A stretch of 64,000 nt of DNA, taken from contig CAJWSU010000003.1 of NCBI GenBank assembly GCA_913046335.1, forward strand, positions 1 to 64,000. Direction: 5' to 3'. The notes beneath the pieces are model-generated. The model had not been told where the DNA came from. It did no database searches and saw nothing but the letters and a program-made list of their open reading frames with translations. Position numbers and translations under genes: made by a program. Origin of the DNA: TMED109 sp002684605 (GTDB taxonomy: Bacteria; Pseudomonadota; Alphaproteobacteria; TMED109). Shown here one piece after another: positions 43,861 through 52,833 of this stretch. Position 1 is the stretch's first letter. The number at the start of each line of letters is the position of its first letter.

Positions 43861-44678
43861 TAATATGTTGACCTTCCGTTTTGGGCCTCTCTTTTGATAA
43901 GAGCGGAGCAATTATTAATACACTTATTATTTTCTTTATCATAAACAGATAAATAATTTTGAAAATAGCCTATTTCTCCAGAAATATTTTTATAATCTTG
44001 AAGTGTTGTTCCACCTTCTCTAATTGCTTTTTTTAAGACTTTTTCAATTTTAGAATAAAGAGTTTCAATATTTTTTAAAGATAAATCGCAACCTAAGGCA
44101 AAAGGAGATATTTTAGCCAAAAATAAAGATTCACATACATAAATATTTCCAAGACCAGAAATAATAGACTGATTTAATAGTAATGATTTAATTGAAGATT
44201 GCCTTTTGCTTATATTTTCATAAAACAGTCTAATGGAAAACCCTTTAATTAAAGGTTCTGGACCTAAATTTTTAAATATATTTTTAAAACTGGGATCTTC
44301 ATTATTGTAAATATTAAAAAACCCAAATCTTCTAGGGTCTTTAAATATAAAGCGTATTTTAATATTATTATTTTTTTTAAACTCTAAAGCTATATGATCA
44401 TGCTTTTGAAATGGTTTAAATTTGTTTCTTTCTATTACTATACTGCCAGACATGCCCAAATGAAAAATTATAGAATAATTATTATCGAATTGAATTATGC
44501 CATACTTAGCTCGACGTTGAACTCCAATTACTTTCACATTATTAATTACAGACTTAATATTTTTTGATACTGTAATTCTTAAATCATAACGCTGAACATA
44601 GACTTTTTTTACAATTAAATTTTTAATTGCAAAATTCAAACCGGTAGTTACAGTTTCAACTTCAGGAAGTTCAGGCAT
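43839..44678 (-). CDS. mutM: Formamidopyrimidine-DNA glycosylase
   Basis: Base-excision repair enzyme for oxidised purines, 279 residues. The N-terminal MPELPEVETV provides the catalytic proline and glutamate, HLGMSGSI and the lysine in RRAKYGIIQF are in place, and the C-terminal zinc finger keeps GRSTYYCPTCQ. The first zinc knuckle reads CINNC, one residue longer than the usual CxxC. It is divergent from ubiE with a 42-bp spacer. Confidence 0.96.
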   Translation of the reverse strand: MPELPEVETVTTGLNFAIKNLIVKKVYVQRYDLRITVSKNIKSVINNVKVIGVQRRAKYGIIQFDNNYSIIFHLGMSGSIVIERNKFKPFQKHDHIALEFKKNNNIKIRFIFKDPRRFGFFNIYNNEDPSFKNIFKNLGPEPLIKGFSIRLFYENISKRQSSIKSLLLNQSIISGLGNIYVCESLFLAKISPFALGCDLSLKNIETLYSKIEKVLKKAIREGGTTLQDYKNISGEIGYFQNYLSVYDKENNKCINNCSALIKREAQNGRSTYYCPTCQK

Positions 44679-44720
44679 AACTGAATACTAAAATAAGTAG
44701 TTATAGAAAGCTATAATATT

Positions 44721-45494
44721 ATGAATAAAAAAATGAAATCAGACGAAGAAAAAGTAATATATGGCCTTAAGAAAATACCAATTAACCAAAAAAGAAAAGA
44801 AATATCAAACTTATTTGAAAATGTATCAAATAATTATGACCTAATGAATGACTTAATGAGCCTAGGGACCCATAGAATTTGGAAAAAAGATTTAGTAGAT
44901 AGACTAGAAAGAGAACAAATTTTGACAGAAAAGAAGTTGGTACTAGACCTAGCTGGTGGAACAGGAGATGTTGCTTTTGCTTTAAAAAAACGTTTTCATC
45001 AAAATGAAATTACTATTATGGACCTTACACTTGGAATGATGAAGGTTGGAAAACAAAAAGCAATAAACAAAAATATTCATAGCGGACTTAATTGGGTGGC
45101 AGGAGATGCTGCATATTTGCCTTTTAATCAGTCTTCTTTTAATAATATTACATGCGCCTTTGGCATAAGAAATGTGGCAGAGATAGAAAAAACTCTAAAT
45201 GAATGCTATAAAGTTCTTAAGCCTGGAGGAAAATTAATGATTTTAGAATTTTCGCCAGAAGTAATAATCCCTTTCCAACAGTTTTATGACTATTACTTGA
45301 AAAATGTTTTACCATTTCTAGGCGATAAAATCGCTAATAATAAAGAAGCATATCAATACTTAGCAGAAAGTATTGAAACATTTTACACGCCTTATGGCTT
45401 TTGTACTTTACTAGAATCTGTAAAGTTTAAAATAGTTAAGCTTAAAAAATATTTAAGCGGTACTGCTTGCTTATATATAGCAACAAGAATTTAA
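44721..45494 (+). CDS. ubiE: Demethylubiquinone/demethylmenaquinone C-methyltransferase
   Basis: SAM-dependent methyltransferase of ubiquinone synthesis, 257 residues. The family motif YDLMNDLMSLGTHRIWK, the SAM motif LDLAGGTGDVAF and the NNITCAFGIRNVA and LEFSPE segments are present. In many alphaproteobacteria ubiB lies between ubiE and coaBC; here coaBC follows directly after 66 bp. Confidence 0.96.
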   Translation: MNKKMKSDEEKVIYGLKKIPINQKRKEISNLFENVSNNYDLMNDLMSLGTHRIWKKDLVDRLEREQILTEKKLVLDLAGGTGDVAFALKKRFHQNEITIMDLTLGMMKVGKQKAINKNIHSGLNWVAGDAAYLPFNQSSFNNITCAFGIRNVAEIEKTLNECYKVLKPGGKLMILEFSPEVIIPFQQFYDYYLKNVLPFLGDKIANNKEAYQYLAESIETFYTPYGFCTLLESVKFKIVKLKKYLSGTACLYIATRI

Positions 45495-45560
45495 AAGAGT
45501 TTAAATAAATGAATTATAAGGTTAATATATAATCCTATAATAAAATGTAAGAAAAAATAT

Positions 45561-46763
45561 ATGATGATGAATAATAATTTAAAAATACTTCTCATAATTT
45601 CTGGGGGCATTGCGGCCTATAAAAGCTTAGAATTGATAAGAGTTCTGAAAAAAAATAATATTAGAGTCCAAGTAGTTTTAACAAAAGGTGGGGCACAATT
45701 TGTTACTCCTTTATCAGTTGCTGCTCTTTCAGAAGAAAAAGTATACCAAGAACTTTTTTCACTTAAAGATGAAACAGAAATGGGACATATTCAACTTTCA
45801 AGACAAAATGATTTAATACTGGTTGCTCCTGCATCCGCAAATATTATTGCACATGCTGCTGCGGGTATTGCTAATGATTTGGCAACTACAATATTATTAG
45901 CAGCAAACAAACCCATTTTATTCGCACCTTCTATGAATGTAGAGATGTGGAATAATCCTATTACAAAAAAGAATGTGAAATTTTTAGAAAATAATAATTA
46001 TAAAATTATTGGTCCAGATTCGGGAGATTTGGCCTGCGGAGAAGAGGGTAATGGTAGAATGTCAGAGCCAGATACTATATATAAATATATTAATTCTATA
46101 TTTAAAAAAAAAAAATTAAATATTGATGTCCTAGTTACTGCAGGACCAACCTTTGAAGCAATAGACCCCGTAAGATTTATTGGAAATAGGTCTTCAGGAA
46201 AACAAGGTATAGCAATTGCTACAGAGTTTTGTGAATTAGGCGCGAATGTAACTTTAATACTAGGCCCAAGCTCACAAAAAGTTCCTGAAAACATTACGGT
46301 CATAAATATAGAAACAGCAAATGATATGTTAAAGGCGGTAAAAAGAATAACTAATATAGATGTTGCAATATGTGCTGCTGCAGTATCAGATTGGACTATA
46401 AAAAGCCCTTCAGAGAATAAAATTAAAAAAGATAATGAAAATATTCCTAAAATAAATTTTGCATTAAATCCTGATATATTAGCGTATATTTCTAATAAAA
46501 AAAAGGATAGACCAAAATTAGTTATTGGTTTCGCTGCTGAAACAAATAATCTAATTAATAATGCTAAGGATAAACTTAAAAGCAAAAAATGTGATTGGAT
46601 TATTGCTAATAACGTACTAGAAGATTCTGATATATTTGGAGGTGATAATAATAATGTTAAGCTTATTACCAACGATAATATTGAATCATGGGATAAATGC
46701 TCAAAAACAAAGGTTGCAAAAAAGTTAGCCAGCAAGGTAATTAAAGAAATATTGGATTATTAA
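45561..46763 (+). CDS. coaBC: Bifunctional CoaBC (phosphopantothenate-cysteine ligase / decarboxylase)
   Basis: Two-domain coenzyme A enzyme of 400 residues. The N-terminal flavoprotein decarboxylase has GGIAAYKSLELIR and ASANIIAHAAAGIANDL, and PSMNVEMW near the active site. The C-terminal synthetase begins around DVLVTAGPTFEAIDPVRFIGN and contains IKKDNENIPKINF. Three ATGs in a row make the exact start uncertain by two codons. dut follows after 1 bp. Confidence 0.96.
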   Translation: MMMNNNLKILLIISGGIAAYKSLELIRVLKKNNIRVQVVLTKGGAQFVTPLSVAALSEEKVYQELFSLKDETEMGHIQLSRQNDLILVAPASANIIAHAAAGIANDLATTILLAANKPILFAPSMNVEMWNNPITKKNVKFLENNNYKIIGPDSGDLACGEEGNGRMSEPDTIYKYINSIFKKKKLNIDVLVTAGPTFEAIDPVRFIGNRSSGKQGIAIATEFCELGANVTLILGPSSQKVPENITVINIETANDMLKAVKRITNIDVAICAAAVSDWTIKSPSENKIKKDNENIPKINFALNPDILAYISNKKKDRPKLVIGFAAETNNLINNAKDKLKSKKCDWIIANNVLEDSDIFGGDNNNVKLITNDNIESWDKCSKTKVAKKLASKVIKEILDY

Positions 46764-46764
46764 T

Positions 46765-47211
46765 ATGGAAATAAAAATTACTGTTCTAAAACATGGCCCC
46801 GAAGACATTCCTAAATATGCCACTCAAGGATCCGCAGGAATGGATATCCAGGCTGCAATAGATAAGCCTATTATTGTGAAACCAGGAGAAAGAATATTAA
46901 TACCAACAGGCTTTAAAGTAGAGATACCTGAAAATTTCGAAATACAAGTAAGGCCAAGATCAGGTTTAGCAATTAAACATGGTATTTCTGTATTAAATTC
47001 TCCAGGCACGATTGATTCGGATTATAGAGGTGAAATAGGAGTTATACTTATCAACCATGGAGATATAGATTTTAAAATTAATCCTTTTGATAGAATAGCT
47101 CAAATAGTTGTTACACAAATTATAAAAGTTAATATTATTAAAAATGATGATCTTAGTAAGACTCAAAGAGGTTCGGGTGGGTTTGGTTCTACTGGAGAAA
47201 ATAATGACTAA
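46765..47211 (+). CDS. dut: dUTP pyrophosphatase
   Basis: Trimeric dUTPase, 148 residues, that keeps uracil out of DNA and makes dUMP. Motifs GSAGMDIQA, RPRSGLAIKHGI, NSPGTIDSDYRGEI, DRIAQIVV and the C-terminal RGSGGFGSTG are all present. It lies 1 bp after coaBC, and the moeB-like gene overlaps its end by 8 bp. Confidence 0.97.
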   Translation: MEIKITVLKHGPEDIPKYATQGSAGMDIQAAIDKPIIVKPGERILIPTGFKVEIPENFEIQVRPRSGLAIKHGISVLNSPGTIDSDYRGEIGVILINHGDIDFKINPFDRIAQIVVTQIIKVNIIKNDDLSKTQRGSGGFGSTGENND

Positions 47212-48010
47212 CTTGGAATTTACTGAAGATGAAATTCAACGGTATGCCAGACATATAACACTTCCACAAGTAGGAGGTATTGGTCAAAGAAAATTAATGA
47301 ATGCAAAAGTTTTAGTAATTGGTGCTGGAGGCCTTGGTTCTCCTTTACTATTATATTTGGCAGCTGCCGGTGTAGGAACCATAGGCATTATAGATGATGA
47401 CAAGGTTGAATTATCTAATTTACAAAGACAGATAATTCATAAATCCAATATGATAGGGGCACATAAAACAGATAGTGCCAAAGAAACGATTTTATCTATC
47501 AATCCTAATATAAAGGTCATTACATATAAAAAAAGATTCTCTTTTTCAAATGCTGAAGATATCGTATCAAAGTATGATATTGTGGCAGATGGCAGTGATA
47601 ATTTTGGGACTAGATTCTTAGTTAATGATGTGTGTTTCCTTACAAAAAAAACTTTAGTATCTGCAGCAATTTTAAGATTCGAAGGTCAAATTTCAACTTA
47701 TTCAGCATATAAAGATTCAAACTGTTGTTATAGATGCTTATGGCCAAGTCCTCCTCCTAAAGGACTTATAGCGTCATGTGGAGAAGCTGGCGTTTTTGGT
47801 GCTTTGGCAGGAAGCATAGGTTCTATACAGGCTATAGAAGTATTGAAAGAGATACTAGGAATAGGCAAAAGCTTAAATAATTTTCTTATGATATTTGACA
47901 CTCTGTCTTCAGAGATGCGCAAAGTAAAAATTAATAAAGATATTAACTGTCAACTTTGTGGGACACAGCCCAATATTGTCTCTATAAAAAAACACAAAGA
48001 TTACTTATGA
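47204..48010 (+). CDS. ThiF/MoeB-family adenylyltransferase
   Basis: E1-like adenylating enzyme of 268 residues, which activates the C-terminus of MoaD or ThiS for sulfur transfer. The opening ERYARH-like EIQRYARHITLPQVGG, the ATP motif GAGGLGSPLLLYLAAAGVG and two zinc CxxC pairs (CYRCLWP and CQLCGTQ) are present. The ATG at 47204 has GGAG six bases upstream. It overlaps the following DsrE gene by 4 bp. MoaD or ThiS partners are not in view, so the exact sulfur carrier is unknown. Confidence 0.9.
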   Translation: MTNLEFTEDEIQRYARHITLPQVGGIGQRKLMNAKVLVIGAGGLGSPLLLYLAAAGVGTIGIIDDDKVELSNLQRQIIHKSNMIGAHKTDSAKETILSINPNIKVITYKKRFSFSNAEDIVSKYDIVADGSDNFGTRFLVNDVCFLTKKTLVSAAILRFEGQISTYSAYKDSNCCYRCLWPSPPPKGLIASCGEAGVFGALAGSIGSIQAIEVLKEILGIGKSLNNFLMIFDTLSSEMRKVKINKDINCQLCGTQPNIVSIKKHKDYL

Positions 48011-48372
48011 AAAATAAAAAAAAGAAATTAATAGTAATTTTATACACCGAAGAGAAAACAAAGTTAAATTATGCTATGGGCATGATTGCAACTGCTGCAG
48101 CCTTAGAGAGGCCTACTGAATTATTTTTTACTGGTAAAAGCGTTACATCACTAATAATTAATAACAAAAATTCTAACTTTAACTATAAAAACTCAGAAGA
48201 ATTATTATTAGCTATTATAGACTTAAATACTAAATTAACTGTCTGCTCAGGAGCATTATCAGATAACAATATTAAAGAAAAAGATTTAAGAAGTGATATT
48301 ATTATCAATGTTGAAGGTTTAACATCAATACTATCTTCTGAAAATCATGACAGTCAGATTATATTTATATAA
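48007..48372 (+). CDS. DsrE/DsrF-like small sulfur-relay protein
   Basis: A 121-residue protein with the DsrE fold pattern: KLIVILYTEEKTKLNYAMGMIATAAALE near the start and a cysteine in LTVCSGAL in the position of the sulfur-carrying residue. It is read from ATGA at the end of the moeB-like gene, so translation is coupled. A sulfur-handling role together with that enzyme is inferred. It is convergent with the hydroxyacid dehydrogenase gene. Confidence 0.78.
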   Translation: MKNKKKKLIVILYTEEKTKLNYAMGMIATAAALERPTELFFTGKSVTSLIINNKNSNFNYKNSEELLLAIIDLNTKLTVCSGALSDNNIKEKDLRSDIIINVEGLTSILSSENHDSQIIFI

Positions 48373-48383
48373 TCTTATTTTTT

Positions 48384-49358
48384 TTATAAGACGATTCTAT
48401 CTGGTGGCCTATGTCCATTAAGTAATGTCTGAATATTTATTATTACTTTTTCACCCATCTCTATTCTTGCTTCCACCGTAGCAGAGCCCATATGAGGTAA
48501 TAATACCGTATTTGGTGCTCCCAGTAGAACTTCACTAACTGAAGGCTCTCTCTCAAATACGTCTAACCCTGCTCCTGCTATTTTTCCTATGGAAAGTAAC
48601 TCAGCTAATGCTTCTTCATTTACTACTTTACCCCTAGAAGTATTGATAATATATGCATGAGGTTGTAAAGTAGATAATCTTGCACGTGATAATAAGTGGT
48701 ATGTTTCAGGTGTGCTAGGACAATTAATAGATATAATATCCATCTTAGGTAACATTTGATCTAAATCTTCCCAATATGTCGCTTGATGAGACTCTTCTAT
48801 AACATCAGGTAGTCTATTACGGTTATGATAATGAACATTTAAACCAAAGCCAATTGCTCTCCTAGCAACTGCTTGTCCAATAGACCCCATACCAATTATA
48901 CCTAGCCTTTTTCCCCAAATTCTTCTACCCATCATATGAGTGGGGCTCCAACCTTCCCATTTACCAGACCTAATTAAATTTTCACCTTCTATAACTTTTC
49001 GAGGCACTGCCAATAACAAACCCATTACCATATCTGCCGTATCTTCAGTTAAAACACCTGGAGTATTAGTCACTATAATTTTTTTTTTCTGTGCAGCTAC
49101 TAAATCTAAATGATCAGTTCCATTGCCAAAATTAGCTATTAATTTTAGCTTGCTAGAAGCATTCTCAATAACATCTTTATCAATTATGTCTGTTACTGTA
49201 GGTACTAATATATCTGCTTCTTTAACAGCATCTATTAATTGGTTTTTACTAAAAGGTTTATCATCTAAGCTTAATTTCGTATTAAATAGCTCCATCAAAC
49301 GGGCCTCTACAAGCTCTGGAAGCCTTCTTGTTACTATTACTAGAGGTTTTGCTGACAT
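48384..49358 (-). CDS. D-2-hydroxyacid dehydrogenase (glyoxylate/hydroxypyruvate reductase-like)
   Basis: NAD(P)H-dependent reductase, 324 residues. The Rossmann motif GIIGMGSIGQAVARR lies near residue 150, and the catalytic Arg, Glu and His are in INTSRGKVVNEEAL, GLDVFEREP and LLPHMGSAT. The ANFGNGTDHLD and THMMGRRIWGKRLG patterns suggest the GRHPR (glyoxylate and hydroxypyruvate) group. It is convergent with the DsrE gene and divergent from the SH3-protein gene, a pairing common in alphaproteobacteria. Confidence 0.92.
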   Translation of the reverse strand: MSAKPLVIVTRRLPELVEARLMELFNTKLSLDDKPFSKNQLIDAVKEADILVPTVTDIIDKDVIENASSKLKLIANFGNGTDHLDLVAAQKKKIIVTNTPGVLTEDTADMVMGLLLAVPRKVIEGENLIRSGKWEGWSPTHMMGRRIWGKRLGIIGMGSIGQAVARRAIGFGLNVHYHNRNRLPDVIEESHQATYWEDLDQMLPKMDIISINCPSTPETYHLLSRARLSTLQPHAYIINTSRGKVVNEEALAELLSIGKIAGAGLDVFEREPSVSEVLLGAPNTVLLPHMGSATVEARIEMGEKVIINIQTLLNGHRPPDRIVL

Positions 49359-49465
49359 AAATACCTTTATATATTATATAGAAATAAAAATACGATATTT
49401 TTTTATTAGATTAAAATAAAAAATAATATAATGATGTATTATATATTACAAAGGATAAATAAAAT

Positions 49466-49984
49466 TTGAATGAATTATTAAATATGTTTTTTAAGACTAC
49501 ACATATAATATTATTAAATATTTTTGTATTTATCTTTTCAACTAATATTGCATTGACTGAAGAAAAGATAAAAGCCTCTCAGCAGTTTAAGTCCATTAAG
49601 AGCAATAATGCTAATATGAGGGTTGGTCCTGGCGATAGATTTGAAATATTATGGAATTTTAAAAAAAAAGGGTTACCAATAAAAATTCACAAAAAATTTG
49701 AGCATTGGTATCAGATAGAAACTCCTGATGGGTCAATAGGATGGATGTGGCGTAATTTAATATCTAATAAACAAAAAACTATTATTTTTTTAAAAAATGA
49801 AAATGTATATAAAGATAAAAATGAAGAGTCAAATATAATTGCAAATGTTGATAAAAATAGTATTTTAATAATACATTATTGTAACAATAAATGGTGTAAA
49901 GTAGAATCAAAAAAATATAAAATATTAGGTTTTGTTAAAAATAATAATAATATATGGGGCGCTTATGTTTCTAATCGCAAATAA
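49466..49984 (+). CDS. Exported bacterial SH3-domain protein
   Basis: A 172-residue exported protein with a hydrophobic signal segment up to about residue 30 and one or two bacterial SH3 domains. The first contains NANMRVGPGDRFEILW and WYQIETPDGSIGWMW. The second is a weaker repeat in the C-terminal half. Such proteins bind peptidoglycan or act at the cell surface; the role is not known. The start is TTG at 49466, preceded by AAGGA; an ATG six codons later has no ribosome binding site. Confidence 0.8.
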   Translation: MNELLNMFFKTTHIILLNIFVFIFSTNIALTEEKIKASQQFKSIKSNNANMRVGPGDRFEILWNFKKKGLPIKIHKKFEHWYQIETPDGSIGWMWRNLISNKQKTIIFLKNENVYKDKNEESNIIANVDKNSILIIHYCNNKWCKVESKKYKILGFVKNNNNIWGAYVSNRK

Positions 49985-50084
49985 CTTTTTATACTAACTT
50001 CCCTTTTATCTTATAAAAAAATCTAAGTAATTAACTTTCTGCTTTCAGCTATCTATAATATTTAGGATGATAAATATAAAGTTT

Positions 50085-50489
50085 TTATTTATTTTTAATA
50101 GATATAATTAATTCTATATCAGATACTATTTTATTCTTTGGCGGAGTTGGAATACCTTGAATTTTTATTAGATCTTTAGAAATATCTATTAAAGAGTTAT
50201 TGCTTTTATCAAAAAAATGATGGTGGTCTGTAATATTTGTATCAAAATAATTCTGTCTTGCATTTATCTTCACCTGCCTTAAAAAACCTAAATTAGTTAA
50301 ATGATGTAAAGTATTATAAACCGTTGCTAATGAAACATTATCTCCTGTATCTAAAATTTCTTTATGCAAACTTTCTGCACTTACATGCCTATTTCCATAT
50401 TTATATATATTAGCAACAAGAGAGACTCTTTGCTTTGTGGGCCTAAGATTAGCCTCTTTTAACATTTTCGATGCGTCAATATCAATCAT
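50085..50489 (-). CDS. irr: Fur-family iron/haem response regulator Irr
   Basis: A 134-residue member of the Fur family, in which Irr represses or activates iron and haem genes according to haem status. An N-terminal winged helix (LRPTKQRVSLVANIYK, then VSLATVYNTLHHL) is followed by the HHH motif (DHHHFF) used for haem sensing. The usual zinc CxxC pairs of Fur are absent, which supports Irr. It lies 66 bp after the NosR-like gene in the same orientation; haem genes elsewhere in the window may be its targets. Confidence 0.87.
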   Translation of the reverse strand: MIDIDASKMLKEANLRPTKQRVSLVANIYKYGNRHVSAESLHKEILDTGDNVSLATVYNTLHHLTNLGFLRQVKINARQNYFDTNITDHHHFFDKSNNSLIDISKDLIKIQGIPTPPKNKIVSDIELIISIKNK

Positions 50490-50555
50490 TTACATATCCA
50501 TTTTAAAGCTCTTATAGATTAATACTATAAATGGGTTTCAACAAATATACAATTT

Positions 50556-52778
50556 TCATAGATTTTTAAGCCTTGCTACGAGGGGGGGGCATTTATGTTT
50601 GTCAAAATACATAACCTGACAATCTAAGCATTGAAAACACTCATTCATATCAATTGCTCCATTTAACTTAATTGCTTGTGTAGGGCATTCCTGATTACAA
50701 GCCTTGCAGGGACTCCCGCATTCTTTTCTTCTGTGTAAAAAATTAAATATTCTTACTTTACCTATAATTGCTGCTGCTGCACCAAGCGGACATAAAAAAC
50801 GGCAATAAGCTCTCTCTATAAATAAACCAGAGCCTAATATGATTAATACCCATACTAAAGCAATAATAGGGGCATTAAACCTAAATGTTATTGCACTTTT
50901 AAATGGTTCTATAGCACTAGCAGTTAAACCTAAATCAAAAGAATATAAAAATAATGACCCCAACAGTGCGAGTAGAATGTATTTTACTTTTTTAAGGGAT
51001 AAATCTTTTTTTGTATTTAACCTTTTTTGTTTAATGCCTATGGATAAGGCAATTTTATTTAATAGTTCTTGAAGGGCTCCAAATGGACATAGCCACCCAC
51101 AAAATAAAGCACGTCCCCATATTGGCATACTTAACAGAGCTCCTAATCCAATTATTACTATGGCAGGTTCAGCCAAGAAAGAACTGAATCCTTTTCCATC
51201 AAATATTGCTTGAATGAATGCTGCTAAATGAATAATACTTACTTGTCCTCCTACAACCCAACCTAGCCACATTAGTACCCATGATAAAAATAAAATTCTA
51301 ATGAACTGATGTATTTTTCTATTCTTTGTATAAAAATCTTTAAAGATTAGTAAAGCTGCTGCCAATAAAACTGTTAATAAGGATAGGATTACAGTAGATG
51401 ACTTATTATACCATGTATCCTTCCAATTATATTCATTGTCAATTTTTTCTATATTTGCGTTTTTGTTTATATACTGATCAGGAATTTTATAAGTCATCAT
51501 AAAATTAATTGTGTTATTTTCTTTATATTCCAATTCTTTTGCAGCTTTTATAAACAACTGTAAATCTATATTTTTGGAAGGATGCAAATTTTGAGCTTTT
51601 GAGAAATAAAATAATCCTTGCTCTATAAGGTCTGGAGCATTTTTTGCATGATTAAATGGTAAAGGTTTGTACATATTTGGAGTTAATTTAAAAATTTTGC
51701 CATCTTGCTTAATCTTTAAATTAGGTATTGGTTGTTCAGTTCCATTTAAGCTATCTTCATAAAACGGAGAAGGCCCTAAAAATCCTACCCATACAACTAA
51801 ATCATCAACATTCCTTCCTGAAACAACATATTGATCATACCACCTTCTTCCCAAGATATTAGACCCTATACCTTCCGGGTTTACTATAGCCATATATGAT
51901 TGTTTCCAAATACCGTTCTCTTTAGATAATCTAGCAGAACGAGGAGCTTTAAAATTAACTACCTCTTCAAATTTTTTAACAATATCACCATTTGTAATTT
52001 TTAATGTACTAATAGACTGATCTTCAAGTAATTGCTTCCAGTCTTTCTGTTCAAATAGTTCTAGATTCAGCATAGTCCCTAGATCTCTATCATCTAATAT
52101 TATTTTTTTATACCTTGCTACTTTTCGTGCTGCCCTCATAACAGCGTCATTTAATAAAAGAGAGGTAGTAGTAGTGCGAGAGATGCCATCTACTTGTTGC
52201 AGCTGAGATATATCGCCAGCTGTTCCTCTCATAGCAATTTTATCTCCTTCTAAAACTGAGTCTGATAAACCTAAAACAATACTTATTCCTTTGTTTATAT
52301 TTATGCCTTTTAGTTGCTTTAAAAAACTGTGGAGATCTTCGTCAGTTCTTCCTAATATAGCAATTGGTTCAGTGTGCCACATTAGTCTTACTCCTGTTAT
52401 TTTTCCCTCTAAATCAATTCCTACTATTATATGATAAGGCTTTCTAGAATAGCCTAAGCCTTCTATCCAATCGTAAGTTTCAAAAACATAACCGATTATT
52501 TTATTATTTTTTAAAATTTCTATAATAGGAGGCATATTTTGCGTTTGTAATACTTTACCTAAAGCCGCCCCATTCGGGAGAACAAATTTTTCTATTTCTG
52601 ATTTTTTATTTCCGTTTATATATTGAGGTAGAAGCCAAGAACTATTTATTATGTTTTCATTAATACTTTTCGTTTTATTTTTATCTTTTGCTAGCATAGA
52701 AGGGGTTTGTGCATATGCCGATAAAGCAAAAATACAATAAAATATTAAAACAAAAATTTTATATATTATATTTAACAA
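50556..52778 (-). CDS. NosR/NirI-family membrane flavo-iron-sulfur protein
   Basis: A 740-residue protein with a signal peptide, then a periplasmic FMN-binding domain (GYSRKPYHIIVGIDLEGKITGV, with VDGISRTTTT as the likely covalent FMN site). A large periplasmic part follows, then a membrane domain with CGWLCPFGALQELL and CRFLCPLGAAAA, and two ferredoxin-type cysteine motifs (CGSPCKACNQECP and CFQCLDC). This is the layout of NosR, which feeds electrons to nitrous oxide reductase. No nosZ or other denitrification gene is in view, so the electron acceptor is unknown. The TTG start at 52778 has GGGAGG six bases upstream. Confidence 0.85.
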   Translation of the reverse strand: MLNIIYKIFVLIFYCIFALSAYAQTPSMLAKDKNKTKSINENIINSSWLLPQYINGNKKSEIEKFVLPNGAALGKVLQTQNMPPIIEILKNNKIIGYVFETYDWIEGLGYSRKPYHIIVGIDLEGKITGVRLMWHTEPIAILGRTDEDLHSFLKQLKGININKGISIVLGLSDSVLEGDKIAMRGTAGDISQLQQVDGISRTTTTSLLLNDAVMRAARKVARYKKIILDDRDLGTMLNLELFEQKDWKQLLEDQSISTLKITNGDIVKKFEEVVNFKAPRSARLSKENGIWKQSYMAIVNPEGIGSNILGRRWYDQYVVSGRNVDDLVVWVGFLGPSPFYEDSLNGTEQPIPNLKIKQDGKIFKLTPNMYKPLPFNHAKNAPDLIEQGLFYFSKAQNLHPSKNIDLQLFIKAAKELEYKENNTINFMMTYKIPDQYINKNANIEKIDNEYNWKDTWYNKSSTVILSLLTVLLAAALLIFKDFYTKNRKIHQFIRILFLSWVLMWLGWVVGGQVSIIHLAAFIQAIFDGKGFSSFLAEPAIVIIGLGALLSMPIWGRALFCGWLCPFGALQELLNKIALSIGIKQKRLNTKKDLSLKKVKYILLALLGSLFLYSFDLGLTASAIEPFKSAITFRFNAPIIALVWVLIILGSGLFIERAYCRFLCPLGAAAAIIGKVRIFNFLHRRKECGSPCKACNQECPTQAIKLNGAIDMNECFQCLDCQVMYFDKHKCPPLVARLKNL

Positions 52779-52814
52779 CTAAAACCTCCCAGAATTTTAG
52801 CTTAAAAGCTTTTT

Positions 52815-52833
52815 ATGTTATCATTGATAACAT
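52815..52833. promoter_or_regulatory. Perfect dyad between livF and the NosR-like gene
   Basis: ATGTTATC at 52815-52822 pairs with GATAACAT at 52826-52833, separated by ATT. The dyad touches the livF stop codon and ends 37 bp before the NosR-like start codon. It could be an operator or an RNA hairpin; there is no T-run after it on the minus strand, so a simple terminator is less likely. Confidence 0.4.

Noticed and set aside
45998..46735. A long minus-strand reading frame of 245 codons
   Set aside because: It is antisense to coaBC, whose motifs are intact, and its translation has no recognisable domain.
48373..48391. Small hairpin TCTTAT/ATAAGA between convergent genes
   Set aside because: The stem is six AT-rich pairs with a T-only loop and overlaps the stop region of the dehydrogenase gene, so it is too weak to call a terminator.
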